Shown here in pieces: positions 54,311-61,621 of a stretch of 64,000 bases of DNA (within the stretch, counting starts at the first letter, position 1; the number at the start of each line of letters is the position of its first letter). A program made the position numbers and the translations under genes. Below the pieces are notes generated by a model. The model saw only the letters and a list, made by a program, of their open reading frames with translations, searched no databases and was not told the DNA's origin. Origin of the DNA: Microbacterium profundi (GTDB taxonomy: Bacteria > Actinomycetota > Actinomycetes > Actinomycetales > Microbacteriaceae); assembly GCF_000763375.1 (NCBI RefSeq), contig NZ_JPSY01000001.1:1054001-1118000 (forward strand), in the 5' to 3' direction.

Positions 54311-54949
54311 GTGAACCATCAGGGAGCGCTGGCGGATGTGCTGCGTCAGAGCATCATCAACGGCGATTTCGCGCCGGGGGCCCGCCTCTCAGAGGCGGCG
54401 CTGGCCGAGCGGTTCGAGGTCTCGCGCAACACGTTGCGGGAGGCGTTCCGCGTGCTGGCGGAACAGGGGCTCATCGAGCACATCCCGCACCGTGGCGTCT
54501 CGGTGGCTGCGCCGTCGATCGCCGATGTCGTCGACATCTACCGCGCCCGCCGCGTGATCGAGTGCTCGGCGCTCCGGCAGTCGGAGCCCGAGCATCCCGC
54601 CGTGCAGTTGATGCGCGCTGCTCTCGCCGAGGCCGAGAAGCATCTCCTCACGGAGGAGTGGCACCGCGTGGGCAGCGCGAACATGGCCTTCCACGACGCG
54701 ATCGTCGCGCTCGCGGACAGTCCGCGACTCGCCCGCACATATCGTGACGTCGCGGCGGAGCTTCGACTCGTGTTCCTCGAGATCGACGACCCCCGCGCAC
54801 TGCACGAGCCGTTCGTGCGCAAGAATCGCGTCGTGCTCAAGACGCTTCTCGAAGAGGGTCCGCGTGTGGCGGCCGACGCGCTTGAGAGCTACCTCATCTC
54901 GTCGGAACGCACCGTTCTCGGAGCGTTCGCGCGCATGGGCCGCGGCTAG
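54311..54949 (+). CDS. GntR family regulator, FadR/FCD type
   Basis: 212 residues. Winged helix-turn-helix (about 8-70): ADVLRQSIINGDFAPGARLSEAALAERFEVSRNTLREAFRVLAEQGLIEH. FCD effector domain after residue 85, with VDIYRARRVIECSAL, AFHDAIVALADSPRLA and a His-containing metal or ligand pocket. GTG six bases after TAGCAT. Divergent from the NRAMP/5-oxoprolinase genes and probably their regulator. Confidence 0.9.
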   Translation: MNHQGALADVLRQSIINGDFAPGARLSEAALAERFEVSRNTLREAFRVLAEQGLIEHIPHRGVSVAAPSIADVVDIYRARRVIECSALRQSEPEHPAVQLMRAALAEAEKHLLTEEWHRVGSANMAFHDAIVALADSPRLARTYRDVAAELRLVFLEIDDPRALHEPFVRKNRVVLKTLLEEGPRVAADALESYLISSERTVLGAFARMGRG

Positions 54950-54988
54950 CGCGGGATACTTTCCGATCGGCGTTGGTTTCCACGGACA

Positions 54989-55289
54989 TGAATGAAAAAC
55001 TTGCCGCGGCAACTTCGATGGGGCCGTCTCCCTGCTGGTCGCCGACCTCGACGCCATGACCGCGTTCTATCGCGACGTCGTCACGCTCCAGGTGCAGGAT
55101 GCTGCGGGTGACGCGGTGACGCTCGGGCGGGCCGGAACACCGCTGGTGATCCTCCGCCACGCGCCGACGCTGCGGCATGCAAGTCCGGGCTCGGCAGGAC
55201 TGTTCCACACGGCGATCGTGTTCGAGTCGCAGGCAGCACTCGCCGGAGCCCTGGGCAACGGCATCGAACTGTACTGGGACCGCGACTGA
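54989..55289 (+). pseudogene. Broken VOC-family (glyoxalase/bleomycin resistance) gene
   Basis: MNEKLAAATSMG reads in one frame; the following VSLLVADLDAMTAFYRDVVTLQ, DAVTLGRAGTPLVILRHAP and GLFHTAIVFESQAALAGAL read in the next, so one base seems lost near 55020. The C-terminus ends abruptly: AGAL is followed directly by GNGIELYWDRD and the stop, whereas VOC proteins of this type have about 30 residues between. A frameshift plus an internal deletion leave no functional protein. Confidence 0.6.
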
Positions 55290-55578
55290 TACAGCGGTCG
55301 CCACCGTGTGCCGCGGCGGTTGCCATAATCGCATCCACAGCGCGGGGGGTCTCCGCCTTAAATGCGAGATGATTCATACCCGGAGCCCTGCGGTCGTGTG
55401 GCAACCTGCTCACGTTCGGTGACGTCGTAAACGTTACATAGGCGCCGCCTGCTGCCCACGACTCTCCCTCAGCCCACTTGCCCTCGCGCACAAAGTCCAA
55501 TTCGCGGAGCAACCAACCCCCTTCGGCGAGGGACCCCGCATCTGCGATCCAGATCTCCACATGATGAATTCCCGCCAC
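55290..55578 (-). pseudogene. Truncated second VOC-family gene
   Basis: The minus strand reads MAGIHHVEIWIADAGSLAEG, LLRELDFVREGKWAEGESWA, GAYVTFTTSPNVS, HDRRAPGMNHLAFKAETPRAVDAIMATAAAHG, a normal first 90 residues of a VOC protein; after about 55305 the family sequence stops and the frame runs on into unrelated residues. Its lost end abuts the end of the other VOC pseudogene, so one deletion may have removed both. Confidence 0.55.
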
Positions 55579-55634
55579 GCTTCAAGTCTCCCAGTTTGGG
55601 CTGGCGACATCGGACACGCCGGCACTCAGACCTG

Positions 55635-55873
55635 TCAGAGAACGAGGCGTCGATACTCAGCTCGGGCCTTAATCGCGTGGATGATCTCAACCTCTCCGTC
55701 ATCCCAGAGCAGCACGACGATCTCGAGCAATCGCCCTGAGGCATCCAACCCGAAGCGCAATTCGCGCTGCGGGTTCTCGTCGTCCAAAGCGCCACCCGCG
55801 AGTACCGATCGCGCGGCCGCCTTCGCGTCCTCGTCGCTGATTCCGTGCTTGCGTGCAGATGGGAGGCGATCAC
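55635..55873 (-). pseudogene. Frameshifted toxin gene of a toxin-antitoxin pair
   Basis: GTG 55873 overlaps the antitoxin stop as GTGTGA, the usual operon junction. It reads VIASHLHA and then must shift frame near 55850 to continue as KHGISDEDAKAAARSVLAGG, then LDDENPQRELRFGLDASGRL, LEIVVLLWDDGEVEIIHAIK and ARAEYRRLVL with a stop at 55635. That second part is a good match to the widespread small toxin family with H-G-I/V-S and I-H-A-M/I-K motifs. The shifted frame has no start codon of its own. A single-base deletion (GCAAAG to GCAAG) is the simplest explanation. Confidence 0.55.
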
Positions 55874-56130
55874 ACGTGCGCCCACGCTCGCACAGCAGCC
55901 CGTATTGCCGCCGAGCGATCCAGGCCCTCGCGATCGGCGCGCGCCATAAGCTCAGTCAGTTCCGCGTCAGAGAACCGCGTCGGCACCACCTGCGACGCGC
56001 GCTCGGCCCGCGGTGGACGCCCCCACCGCTTCTGCAGTTCGTCGACGTCATAACCGGCCTCGGCTTCGTCAGCCCACGCCTGTACCTGTTCGTCGGAGAC
56101 TTCGCGCCCCTGGATCATCCGCTTTCCCAT
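55870..56130 (-). CDS. Ribbon-helix-helix antitoxin
   Basis: 86 residues: MGKRMIQGREVSDEQVQAWA, then AEAGYDVDELQKRWGRPPRA, and the C-terminal DNA-binding RHH segment VVPTRFSDAELTELMARADREGLDRSAAIRAAVRAW. ATG 56130 is the more likely start; one at 56154 exists. Intact, though its toxin appears broken, so it may persist as an orphan antitoxin or addiction remnant. Confidence 0.75.
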   Translation of the reverse strand: MGKRMIQGREVSDEQVQAWADEAEAGYDVDELQKRWGRPPRAERASQVVPTRFSDAELTELMARADREGLDRSAAIRAAVRAWAHV

Positions 56131-56159
56131 GGACTCAGCGCTCAAGGCTCGCACACGTC

Positions 56160-56256
56160 TGCCGAAAACGATCGTTTACGGCGCGATCCCGACATCGGGC
56201 TCGGAACGGTTGCCGCAAACGCTCGTCATAGCCACCAAACGGCAAGGGTTTCCGGC
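56160..56256. repeat. Interspersed ~100-bp repeat, family 3, copy A
   Basis: Starts TGCCGAAAACGATCGTTTAC (a palindrome), has TTGCCGCAAACG at 56210 and ends GGGTTTCCGG. The same order of motifs, with 59340 and 60747 in the reverse orientation, recurs three more times in this stretch. Non-coding. Confidence 0.65.
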
Positions 56257-56310
56257 TGATCGTGTGAAGACGCGCTGAGCACCTTACGCACGTGGCAAGG
56301 CGACGGCAGT

Positions 56311-56338
56311 TGTCTCGTAACCCATGGGATTCGAGACA
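56311..56338. repeat. Palindrome with CCCATGGG core, left flank of the DUF4143 gene
   Basis: TGTCTCG..CGAGACA arms enclose TAACCCATGGGATT. A related palindrome occurs at 57866-57913 on the other side of the ATPase gene. Confidence 0.7.
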
Positions 56339-56402
56339 GTTGCCCGCCTCGTGGGATCGGCTGATGCACACGAGTGTTGAGGACCTGCTGCGCGGGGCGT
56401 TC

Positions 56403-57674
56403 TCAGGAGGTGAGCAACGCGAGCGGGACAACCGCCACGCCATCCTGTCGACGATAGGCGTGGGCGCCCGTGTTGATGACGACGAGGTCGACGATCTGGT
56501 CGGGGAGCGACTCCTTCAGCCAGAGCAAGTGGCGAACGTCGTGGTCGGTGATCGCGGATTTTAGCTTCACCTCAACACCGACAGCTTCTGCGTGTCCTCG
56601 GTGGATGATGAAGTCAATCTCGTGCCGCCCATCATGGTCACGGAAGTGAGACACCTGCGCGTCGTTCGCTGCCGCATAGGTCTGGAGGCTGAGGGCGACG
56701 AGTGCTTCGAAGAAATCGCCGAGGCGAGTTCGATCCCGGTTGTTGGTCACCGGTTGGGCGGCCGACAACAGTTTGACCTCATTGAGATTGAGTAGGCGCG
56801 CGGAGAGTGCCGGATCTGCGAGAAAGTGCTTCGGCGCGAGGGCAGTTCGTGACAGGAGCTTTTGGCTGGGTGACCAGGCGTCGACTTGGTCGAGCAGATA
56901 GAGGCTGCTGAGGACGTCGCGGTAGGCGATCGACGTCTTCTTCGTCGGTCCAGTTGGTACACCTGGGTCGAGACTGGCACCGATCTTCGCGAACGTGGTT
57001 GCGGAGGCCGTGGCCGCGGCGTAACCCCGCAACCAGCCGCGCAGCAGTTCAGGCCGACGGATGCGGTGCCCCTGTTCCGTGAAGTCATGAGTGATGACTC
57101 GCTCGATGTAGTCATCCAGCCAAACTCCGCGGGCACGATCACTCATTTGCCGGGGTTGCGGGAATCCTGAGGTGACGATTTCGCGGACGTAGTCGCGCAG
57201 TTCGACGTCACTGGACCCGTGGATGTCCGGGACGTCTGCGCTGAGCAGATCGCGGACTCGGATGGTGGGTATTTCCAAGTTACGTTCCGCGATGGAGAGA
57301 GGTCGCATCCGGAATCTGATGATGCGGCCGGCGCCTGAGTGGAGATGGGTGCCAACGGGGGCCGCGCTGCCGGCCAAGATGAACCGTTCGCCGGTCGAGT
57401 CACTGTCGACAAGGCGGCGGACACGGTCCCAGACCTCGGGGACATGTTGCCATTCATCGATGAGGACGGGAGTGTCTACTCGGTTCAAGTGCTTTGGATC
57501 CGCTTGGATCAACTCCCGCATTTCGGGGAGATCCAAATCAAGAATTGTCTTCGCTCGCTGCCTCCCGGTGGAGGTCTTCCCGATCGCGCGAGCTCCATCG
57601 ATAGAGATTGCAGCGAACGAAGGAAAAAGCTCGTCGATTGAGTCATCGATGATCCGTCTCTTGTACCCATCCAT
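56403..57674 (-). CDS. ATPase with DUF4143 domain
   Basis: 423 residues. The N-terminal AAA-type domain has Walker A AISIDGARAIGKTST, LILDLPE-like TILDLDLPEMRELIQADP, VDTPVLIDEWQHVPEVWDRVRRLVDS (Walker B, DEWQ) and RFILAGSAAPVG (sensor). The C-terminal DUF4143 domain starts about 200 (LLRGWLRGYAAATAS) and ends with a restriction-like fold, FRDHDGRHEIDFIIHRGHAEAVGVEVKLKSAITDHD. Flanking palindromes and lower GC suggest a horizontally acquired gene. The family is suspected in nuclease or partner-binding roles; function is unproven. Confidence 0.9.
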   Translation of the reverse strand: MDGYKRRIIDDSIDELFPSFAAISIDGARAIGKTSTGRQRAKTILDLDLPEMRELIQADPKHLNRVDTPVLIDEWQHVPEVWDRVRRLVDSDSTGERFILAGSAAPVGTHLHSGAGRIIRFRMRPLSIAERNLEIPTIRVRDLLSADVPDIHGSSDVELRDYVREIVTSGFPQPRQMSDRARGVWLDDYIERVITHDFTEQGHRIRRPELLRGWLRGYAAATASATTFAKIGASLDPGVPTGPTKKTSIAYRDVLSSLYLLDQVDAWSPSQKLLSRTALAPKHFLADPALSARLLNLNEVKLLSAAQPVTNNRDRTRLGDFFEALVALSLQTYAAANDAQVSHFRDHDGRHEIDFIIHRGHAEAVGVEVKLKSAITDHDVRHLLWLKESLPDQIVDLVVINTGAHAYRRQDGVAVVPLALLTS

Positions 57675-57700
57675 TGTGATGATCTCCTGCCCACCTCAAC

Positions 57701-57792
57701 TAGTACACCATTTTGATCGTTTCCAAGCTACCATTATGGGCACGCTTAGTCCACCGTTTTGAGCCTTCCTGGTACACCACTTTGATCTCTCT
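57701..57792. repeat. Four direct repeats with a 23-bp period upstream of the DUF4143 gene
   Basis: Units begin at 57701 (TAGTACACCATTTTGATCG), 57724 (degenerate, CAAGCTACCATTATGGGC), 57747 (TAGTCCACCGTTTTGAGCC) and 57770 (TGGTACACCACTTTGATCT). The common core is TACACCATTTTGATC. Located 27 bases before the start codon. Spacing of two helical turns suggests iterated protein binding sites. Confidence 0.65.
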
Positions 57793-57865
57793 CCAGCCAT
57801 AAACGACTGCGACAACTCGACGCCTCAAGTGAACCGCGTCGGCCGACTGCGTGTCTCGCAACCAA

Positions 57866-57913
57866 GGTGTCTCGAAACCCATGGGTTATGAGGCAGATAG
57901 GTTACGAGACACC
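57866..57913. repeat. Inverted repeat with CCCATGGG core, right flank of the DUF4143 gene
   Basis: GGTGTCTCG and CGAGACACC arms, 48 bp overall, with the inner palindrome AACCCATGGGTT (57875-57887). A partial direct copy GTGTCTCGCAACC lies at 57851. Shares its CTCG..CCCATGGG..CGAG plan with 56311. Confidence 0.7.
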
Positions 57914-58076
57914 TCGACGAGCTGAAATCACGGACCGATTGAGGAAGTCCACAAAGCGCTGGGGAGTTGTTCGTTCCGGACCTTCCGACGTAATCGTGAT
58001 CGACGCATCCAACGTCGAGAGCAGTTATCCGGCGCTCCGCCGAATACCTACCACACGCGTTTCGGCGCGGTTAAGT
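57914..58076. other. Gene-free stretch between the palindrome and family 3 copy B
   Basis: No frame here shows a recognisable domain. Together with the repeats on both sides (57675-58219) it forms 545 bases without a supported gene. Base composition is less GC-rich than the rest of the window. Confidence 0.6.
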
Positions 58077-58170
58077 TTCGGTGGGGGGTTTCGGCGGCTC
58101 ACGCTTCGGCGTGTCGCGCACTTGATCGTCATCGTCGGCGTGAGCGCCGGAATCGATCGTTTACGGCAGC
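58077..58170. repeat. Interspersed repeat, family 3, copy B (partial)
   Basis: Ends GCCGGAATCGATCGTTTACG GCAGC (58146-58170), with TTTCGGCGGCTC near 58089 in place of the outer motif. Orientation like copies C and D. Confidence 0.5.
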
Positions 58171-58219
58171 TACCGACACTGACCGAACGACCGCGCTGGG
58201 TTCGTGCGAGGCTGTAACC

Positions 58220-58651
58220 ATGAAGCCGGTCATTCGTCGGGCCGAGGAAAGCGACCTCGATTTCTTGCACCACCACGACCACCACCCGACGGCCGAAGCG
58301 CTCGTGCGCGCCGTCTCGGACGGCCGTGTACTGGTTCTTGACGATCACGGAACCCTGAAGGGCTGGCTTCGGTGGACGCTATTTTGGGACGAGCATCCCT
58401 TCCTGAACATGATCTACGTACTGGCAGAGCATCGCGGGATCGGGTTCGGAAGTCTGCTGCTGGACGTCTGGGAGCGCGAGATGAAGAACAGCCAATACAC
58501 GCGAGCGCTCATCTCAACCGCCGCGGACGAGCGTTCTCAACATCTCTACCGGCGGCGGGGGTATAGCGACGCCGGTGTGCTGTTATTGCCCGGCGAGGTA
58601 GCTGAACTGCTGTTTTCGAAGGACCTGACTCTGCCCGCCCAGGATTCGTAG
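58220..58651 (+). CDS. GNAT family N-acetyltransferase
   Basis: 143 residues. GNAT core: MKPVIRRAEESDLDFL at the N-terminus and HRGIGFGSLLLDVWEREMK (motif A, R/Q-x-x-G-x-G/A), then RGYSDAGVLLLPG. A histidine-rich stretch (LHHHDHHPT) near residue 17 is unusual. ATG six bases after GAGGCT, a weak -10-like hexamer. First of four plus-strand genes separated by family 3 repeats. Confidence 0.88.
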   Translation: MKPVIRRAEESDLDFLHHHDHHPTAEALVRAVSDGRVLVLDDHGTLKGWLRWTLFWDEHPFLNMIYVLAEHRGIGFGSLLLDVWEREMKNSQYTRALISTAADERSQHLYRRRGYSDAGVLLLPGEVAELLFSKDLTLPAQDS

Positions 58652-58699
58652 CCGGCCAGCATCCGGTCTCGATGAGTCATGCGACGCTAAGCTCACCGC

Positions 58700-59341
58700 G
58701 TGCCCCTAGTTGCATTGGATCTCGACGGAACTCTCATCGACCAGGTACGGGCTGCCCGACTCTGGGCTGAGGAGTTCGGCGCGCAGTGGCACCTACCTGG
58801 CGATGCAATTGCGTCGGTGGCCTCTGCGTTGGGCCAACGGGGCCCGAAGGATCTCGTCTTCGAGCGCATCGTCGAGGAATGGTCATTGCCCCTGTCGGGT
58901 GCTTCGCTGTGGGCCGCATATCGGGCTCGGATGCCGCATCTCGTACGGTGCTCACCGGAAGACAAGGAAGCACTCACGGACCTTCGAGCTGCAGGCTGGA
59001 CTCTCGGGATCGTCACGAACGGCATGGCCGATAACCAGGAGGGCAAGATCCGTGCGTCCGGGCTCGCCGCCCTGGTCGACGGGTGGGTCGTTTCCAGCGA
59101 AGCCGGGGTGCGCAAGCCCGACTCAAGGATCTTCGAGCTGCTGGCTCAGCGCGTCGATTGCGAACTCGATGGATGGATGATCGGCGACAGCCTCGAACAC
59201 GATGTCCTCGGCGGAGCGACAGCCGGGCTGCGCACGGCGTGGATCGCCCCTCTAGACACTGAAGCACCGGCCGGGAGTCCAGCGTTCAACATCCGCCAAC
59301 CGAGCGTTGCTCACGCAGTAGCCAAGATTCTGTCGGTCTAA
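58700..59341 (+). CDS. HAD family hydrolase
   Basis: 213 residues. Motif I VALDLDGTLIDQ, motif II GIVTNGMADNQEGK, motif III via KPDSRIFELLAQR, motif IV MIGDSLEHDVLGGATAGLRTAWI. Cap domain between about 15 and 90. A phosphatase-like function is likely; substrate unknown. GTG six bases after TAAGCT. Ends at the start of family 3 copy C. Confidence 0.9.
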   Translation: MPLVALDLDGTLIDQVRAARLWAEEFGAQWHLPGDAIASVASALGQRGPKDLVFERIVEEWSLPLSGASLWAAYRARMPHLVRCSPEDKEALTDLRAAGWTLGIVTNGMADNQEGKIRASGLAALVDGWVVSSEAGVRKPDSRIFELLAQRVDCELDGWMIGDSLEHDVLGGATAGLRTAWIAPLDTEAPAGSPAFNIRQPSVAHAVAKILSV

Positions 59342-59442
59342 AGCTGCCGGAAACGTCCGCCGAAAGCCAATTCTGGTTCACGTTTGCGGCAATCGGGAAC
59401 CGAGGCTGACCGGCCATCTGCCAGAAACGATCGTTTTCGGCA
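59340..59442. repeat. Interspersed repeat, family 3, copy C
   Basis: AAAGCTGCCGGAAACGTCCG at the left, CGTTTGCGGCAATCGG in the middle, CAGAAACGATCGTTTTCGGC at the right (59421-59441). It lies directly after the HAD gene stop and 36 bases before the SDR start. Confidence 0.65.
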
Positions 59443-59478
59443 TACCGTCGAGCACACCTCGATCAGTATCCTGGCCGT

Positions 59479-60285
59479 GTGCCCGTGTTCGAGCGTTTCA
59501 GCGATCGCCTCGCAGTCATCACCGGGGCTGCATCCGGAATTGGGCTGGATCTGATGCTGGCGCTTGTGCAACGTGGCGTTCACGTCGCTGCGTGTGATCT
59601 TGATCAGCGTAAGCTTCAGTCCGCGGTTCGTCGTGCTCAGCGCCTCGCCTCGAAGGTGCGAGTTACCGCGCATATGTGTGATGTGTCGGATCGCGCTGCG
59701 GTGAAGGGCCTTCAGCACGAGGTCGCACGTGAACACGGCACGGACCATATCCATCTCCTGTTCAATAATGCGGGCGCTATCGGCGGGATGTCTTTCGTGA
59801 CCGCGCCGCCGGAGGAGTGGGAGCGCACTTTCGCAGTGTCATGGTCGGGCACCTATAACTGCACACGAGAGTTCCTGCCCATGCTTCTCGCCGCCGATCA
59901 GGGTGTGGTCGTGAACACGGCGTCGGTGAACGCCGTCTGGGCGAGTCTTGGTCCTCGCACCCCTCACTCTGCCTACTCTTCGGCGAAGTTCGCAGTGCGG
60001 GGGTTCACCGAGTCGCTCATTGTCGATTTCCAGCGGAATGCACCTCATCTTTCCGCAGTGCTCGTCCTGGCGGGTCATGTGAGAACGGGCATGCCTGCGC
60101 CGCCGCGCACCTGGAAACGCGCGCTTGGCGGTCTCTTTGCGGAGTATGAGCCGGCGACGAGCGAAGCAGCGGCGAATACGATTCTTCGCGCTATCGAACA
60201 CGGATCGTGGCGAGTGATCATCGGTGATGACGCGGCCGCAATCGATGAGCGCGTGCGGGCCGATCCCTGGAACGTGTACGACTAG
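59479..60285 (+). CDS. Short-chain dehydrogenase/reductase
   Basis: 268 residues, Rossmann fold. VITGAASGIGLDLML gives the TGxxxGIG cofactor loop; LLFNNAGAIGG the NNAG motif; VNTASVNAVWASLGPRTPHSAYSSAKFAVRGF the catalytic Ser..YxxxK. D41/R43 in CDLDQRK hints at NAD rather than NADP but this is uncertain. GTG six bases after TATCCT. Substrate unknown. Confidence 0.9.
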   Translation: MPVFERFSDRLAVITGAASGIGLDLMLALVQRGVHVAACDLDQRKLQSAVRRAQRLASKVRVTAHMCDVSDRAAVKGLQHEVAREHGTDHIHLLFNNAGAIGGMSFVTAPPEEWERTFAVSWSGTYNCTREFLPMLLAADQGVVVNTASVNAVWASLGPRTPHSAYSSAKFAVRGFTESLIVDFQRNAPHLSAVLVLAGHVRTGMPAPPRTWKRALGGLFAEYEPATSEAAANTILRAIEHGSWRVIIGDDAAAIDERVRADPWNVYD

Positions 60286-60346
60286 GACTGGGCCACGCCG
60301 CACCGTCGATCGCGTCGGGAGCGACCCTGCGCAGTACGGTGAACGT

Positions 60347-60736
60347 GTGCCTTCCGGTCGCAGATTCCCTCCCGCTGCACGGTCGGCCGCGGCCCGCGCG
60401 AGGTATGCCAAGCGAAGAAAGCAACGGCTGGCTCGAGCGGACAACGACCTCACGCCCGCGCAGTGGGCCAGCCTTCGCGATGCATGGGGCGGCTGCGCTT
60501 ACTGCCAGGGGTCGAACGCTGCCTTGCAGCGCGACTGCATCATGCCGATCTCTCGCGGTGGCCGCTACACCCTCGAAAACGTGGTCCCGGCCTGCGCGTC
60601 GTGTAACGCGAGCAAACACAACGGCGAGGTCACCGCGTGGCTTCGTCGAAAGAAGTTGGACGAGCGGACCTTCCTCGTCCGCCACGCAAAGATCCTGAAT
60701 GAACTCCTGTCTGCAGACGAGCACAACGACGCATGA
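60347..60736 (+). CDS. HNH endonuclease
   Basis: 129 residues. A basic N-terminus (RFPPAARSAAARARYAKRRKQRLARADND) precedes the HNH core: CAYCQGSNAALQRDCIMPISRGGRYTLENVVPACASCNASKHNG, with two CxxC zinc pairs. GTG six bases after TACGGT. A small stand-alone HNH nuclease amid repeats could be a mobility or restriction function, not demonstrable here. Confidence 0.85.
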   Translation: MPSGRRFPPAARSAAARARYAKRRKQRLARADNDLTPAQWASLRDAWGGCAYCQGSNAALQRDCIMPISRGGRYTLENVVPACASCNASKHNGEVTAWLRRKKLDERTFLVRHAKILNELLSADEHNDA

Positions 60737-60746
60737 TCACGTGCGC

Positions 60747-60842
60747 CGAAAGCTGCCGCCGAAAAGGGGTAATGGCCTGCGTTAGCGGCAGCCGATTCGG
60801 GCCGCCTCGCCTACCCGCGCCGGAAACGATCGTTTCTGGCCG
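60747..60842. repeat. Interspersed repeat, family 3, copy D
   Basis: CGAAAGCTGCCGCCGAAAAG at the left, GTTAGCGGCAGCC in the middle, CGGAAACGATCGTTTCTGGC at the right. Begins ten bases after the HNH stop. Confidence 0.65.
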
Positions 60843-60940
60843 GACGGCGACGGCATGCGGAAGATCAGTCTGCGATACCCGACCGGGTTTGGGTCGGGCG
60901 TACGCTGATGGTCTCGATCGCAGACGACAGGACGCCGACC

Positions 60941-61621
60941 ATGGGTGACTCGGCACAGAGGCCGCGCAGTTCGCTCCTCTACGTGGAGGATGACGCCGAC
61001 ATCGCTGCGCTGACCGTCGAAGTGCTGGAAGACGTGTACGACGTCGAGCATGCCTCGGACGGCGAGACCGCGCTCCGTTTCGCGCTGAGCAGGCGATACG
61101 ACGCCATGCTCGTCGATCGACGGCTCCCCGGCATGGACGGCGTCGATTTTATCCGTGCCGTGCGCACCGCGCACATCACGACCCCCATCCTGATGCTGAC
61201 CGCGCTCGGTACCGTGGACGATCGTGTCACGGGGCTGGACGGCGGAGCGAACGACTACCTGGTGAAGCCCTTCGATTATGACGAGCTGCTGGCGCGCCTT
61301 CGGGCGCTGCGGCGCGCGTTCCGCGCTGAGGGGGTGCGTCGGCGCCTCGGCGAGTGGGTGTTCACGCCGGACGCCCAGGCCGCGTACGATCCATCGGGAA
61401 TCCGAGTGGCGCTGACGGCGACGGAGAGCGCGCTCCTGGAGCTGTTGAGCACCAGCCCCGAGCACGTGTTCAGTCGGGACGAGATCCTCCGCGCCGTGTT
61501 CCATGAAGGAGACACGACGAGTTCGGTGGATACGTATGTGCACTATGTGCGGCGCAAGACGACTCCCGACATGATCGAGACCGTCCGCGCGCGCGGCTAC
61601 CGTGCGGGAACACCGTCATGA
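60941..61621 (+). CDS. Response regulator, OmpR/PhoB type
   Basis: 226 residues. Receiver domain: YVEDDADIAALTVEVL (acidic pocket), DAMLVDRRLPGMDGVDFIRAV (phosphorylated Asp), TALGTVDD (Thr) and VKPFDYDEL (Lys). C-terminal winged helix about 125-224, including SRDEILRAVFHEGDTTSSVDTYVHYVRRK. ATG 60941 is preferred over 60908 since AGGA lies upstream and a TACGCT at 60901 would place the transcript start after 60908. The stop overlaps the kinase start (ATGA). Confidence 0.92.
   Translation: MGDSAQRPRSSLLYVEDDADIAALTVEVLEDVYDVEHASDGETALRFALSRRYDAMLVDRRLPGMDGVDFIRAVRTAHITTPILMLTALGTVDDRVTGLDGGANDYLVKPFDYDELLARLRALRRAFRAEGVRRRLGEWVFTPDAQAAYDPSGIRVALTATESALLELLSTSPEHVFSRDEILRAVFHEGDTTSSVDTYVHYVRRKTTPDMIETVRARGYRAGTPS

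Noticed and set aside
57701..57792. CRISPR-like repeat
   Set aside because: 23-bp period leaves no spacer; the repeats are degenerate and lie in a promoter position.
57867..58217. 116-codon frame in the intergenic region before the acetyltransferase
   Set aside because: It runs through a palindrome and a family 3 repeat and shows no domain or ribosome site.
56160..60842. A classic integron
   Set aside because: No integron integrase gene in the window and no GTTRRRY core at the repeat ends; only the cassette-like layout is similar.
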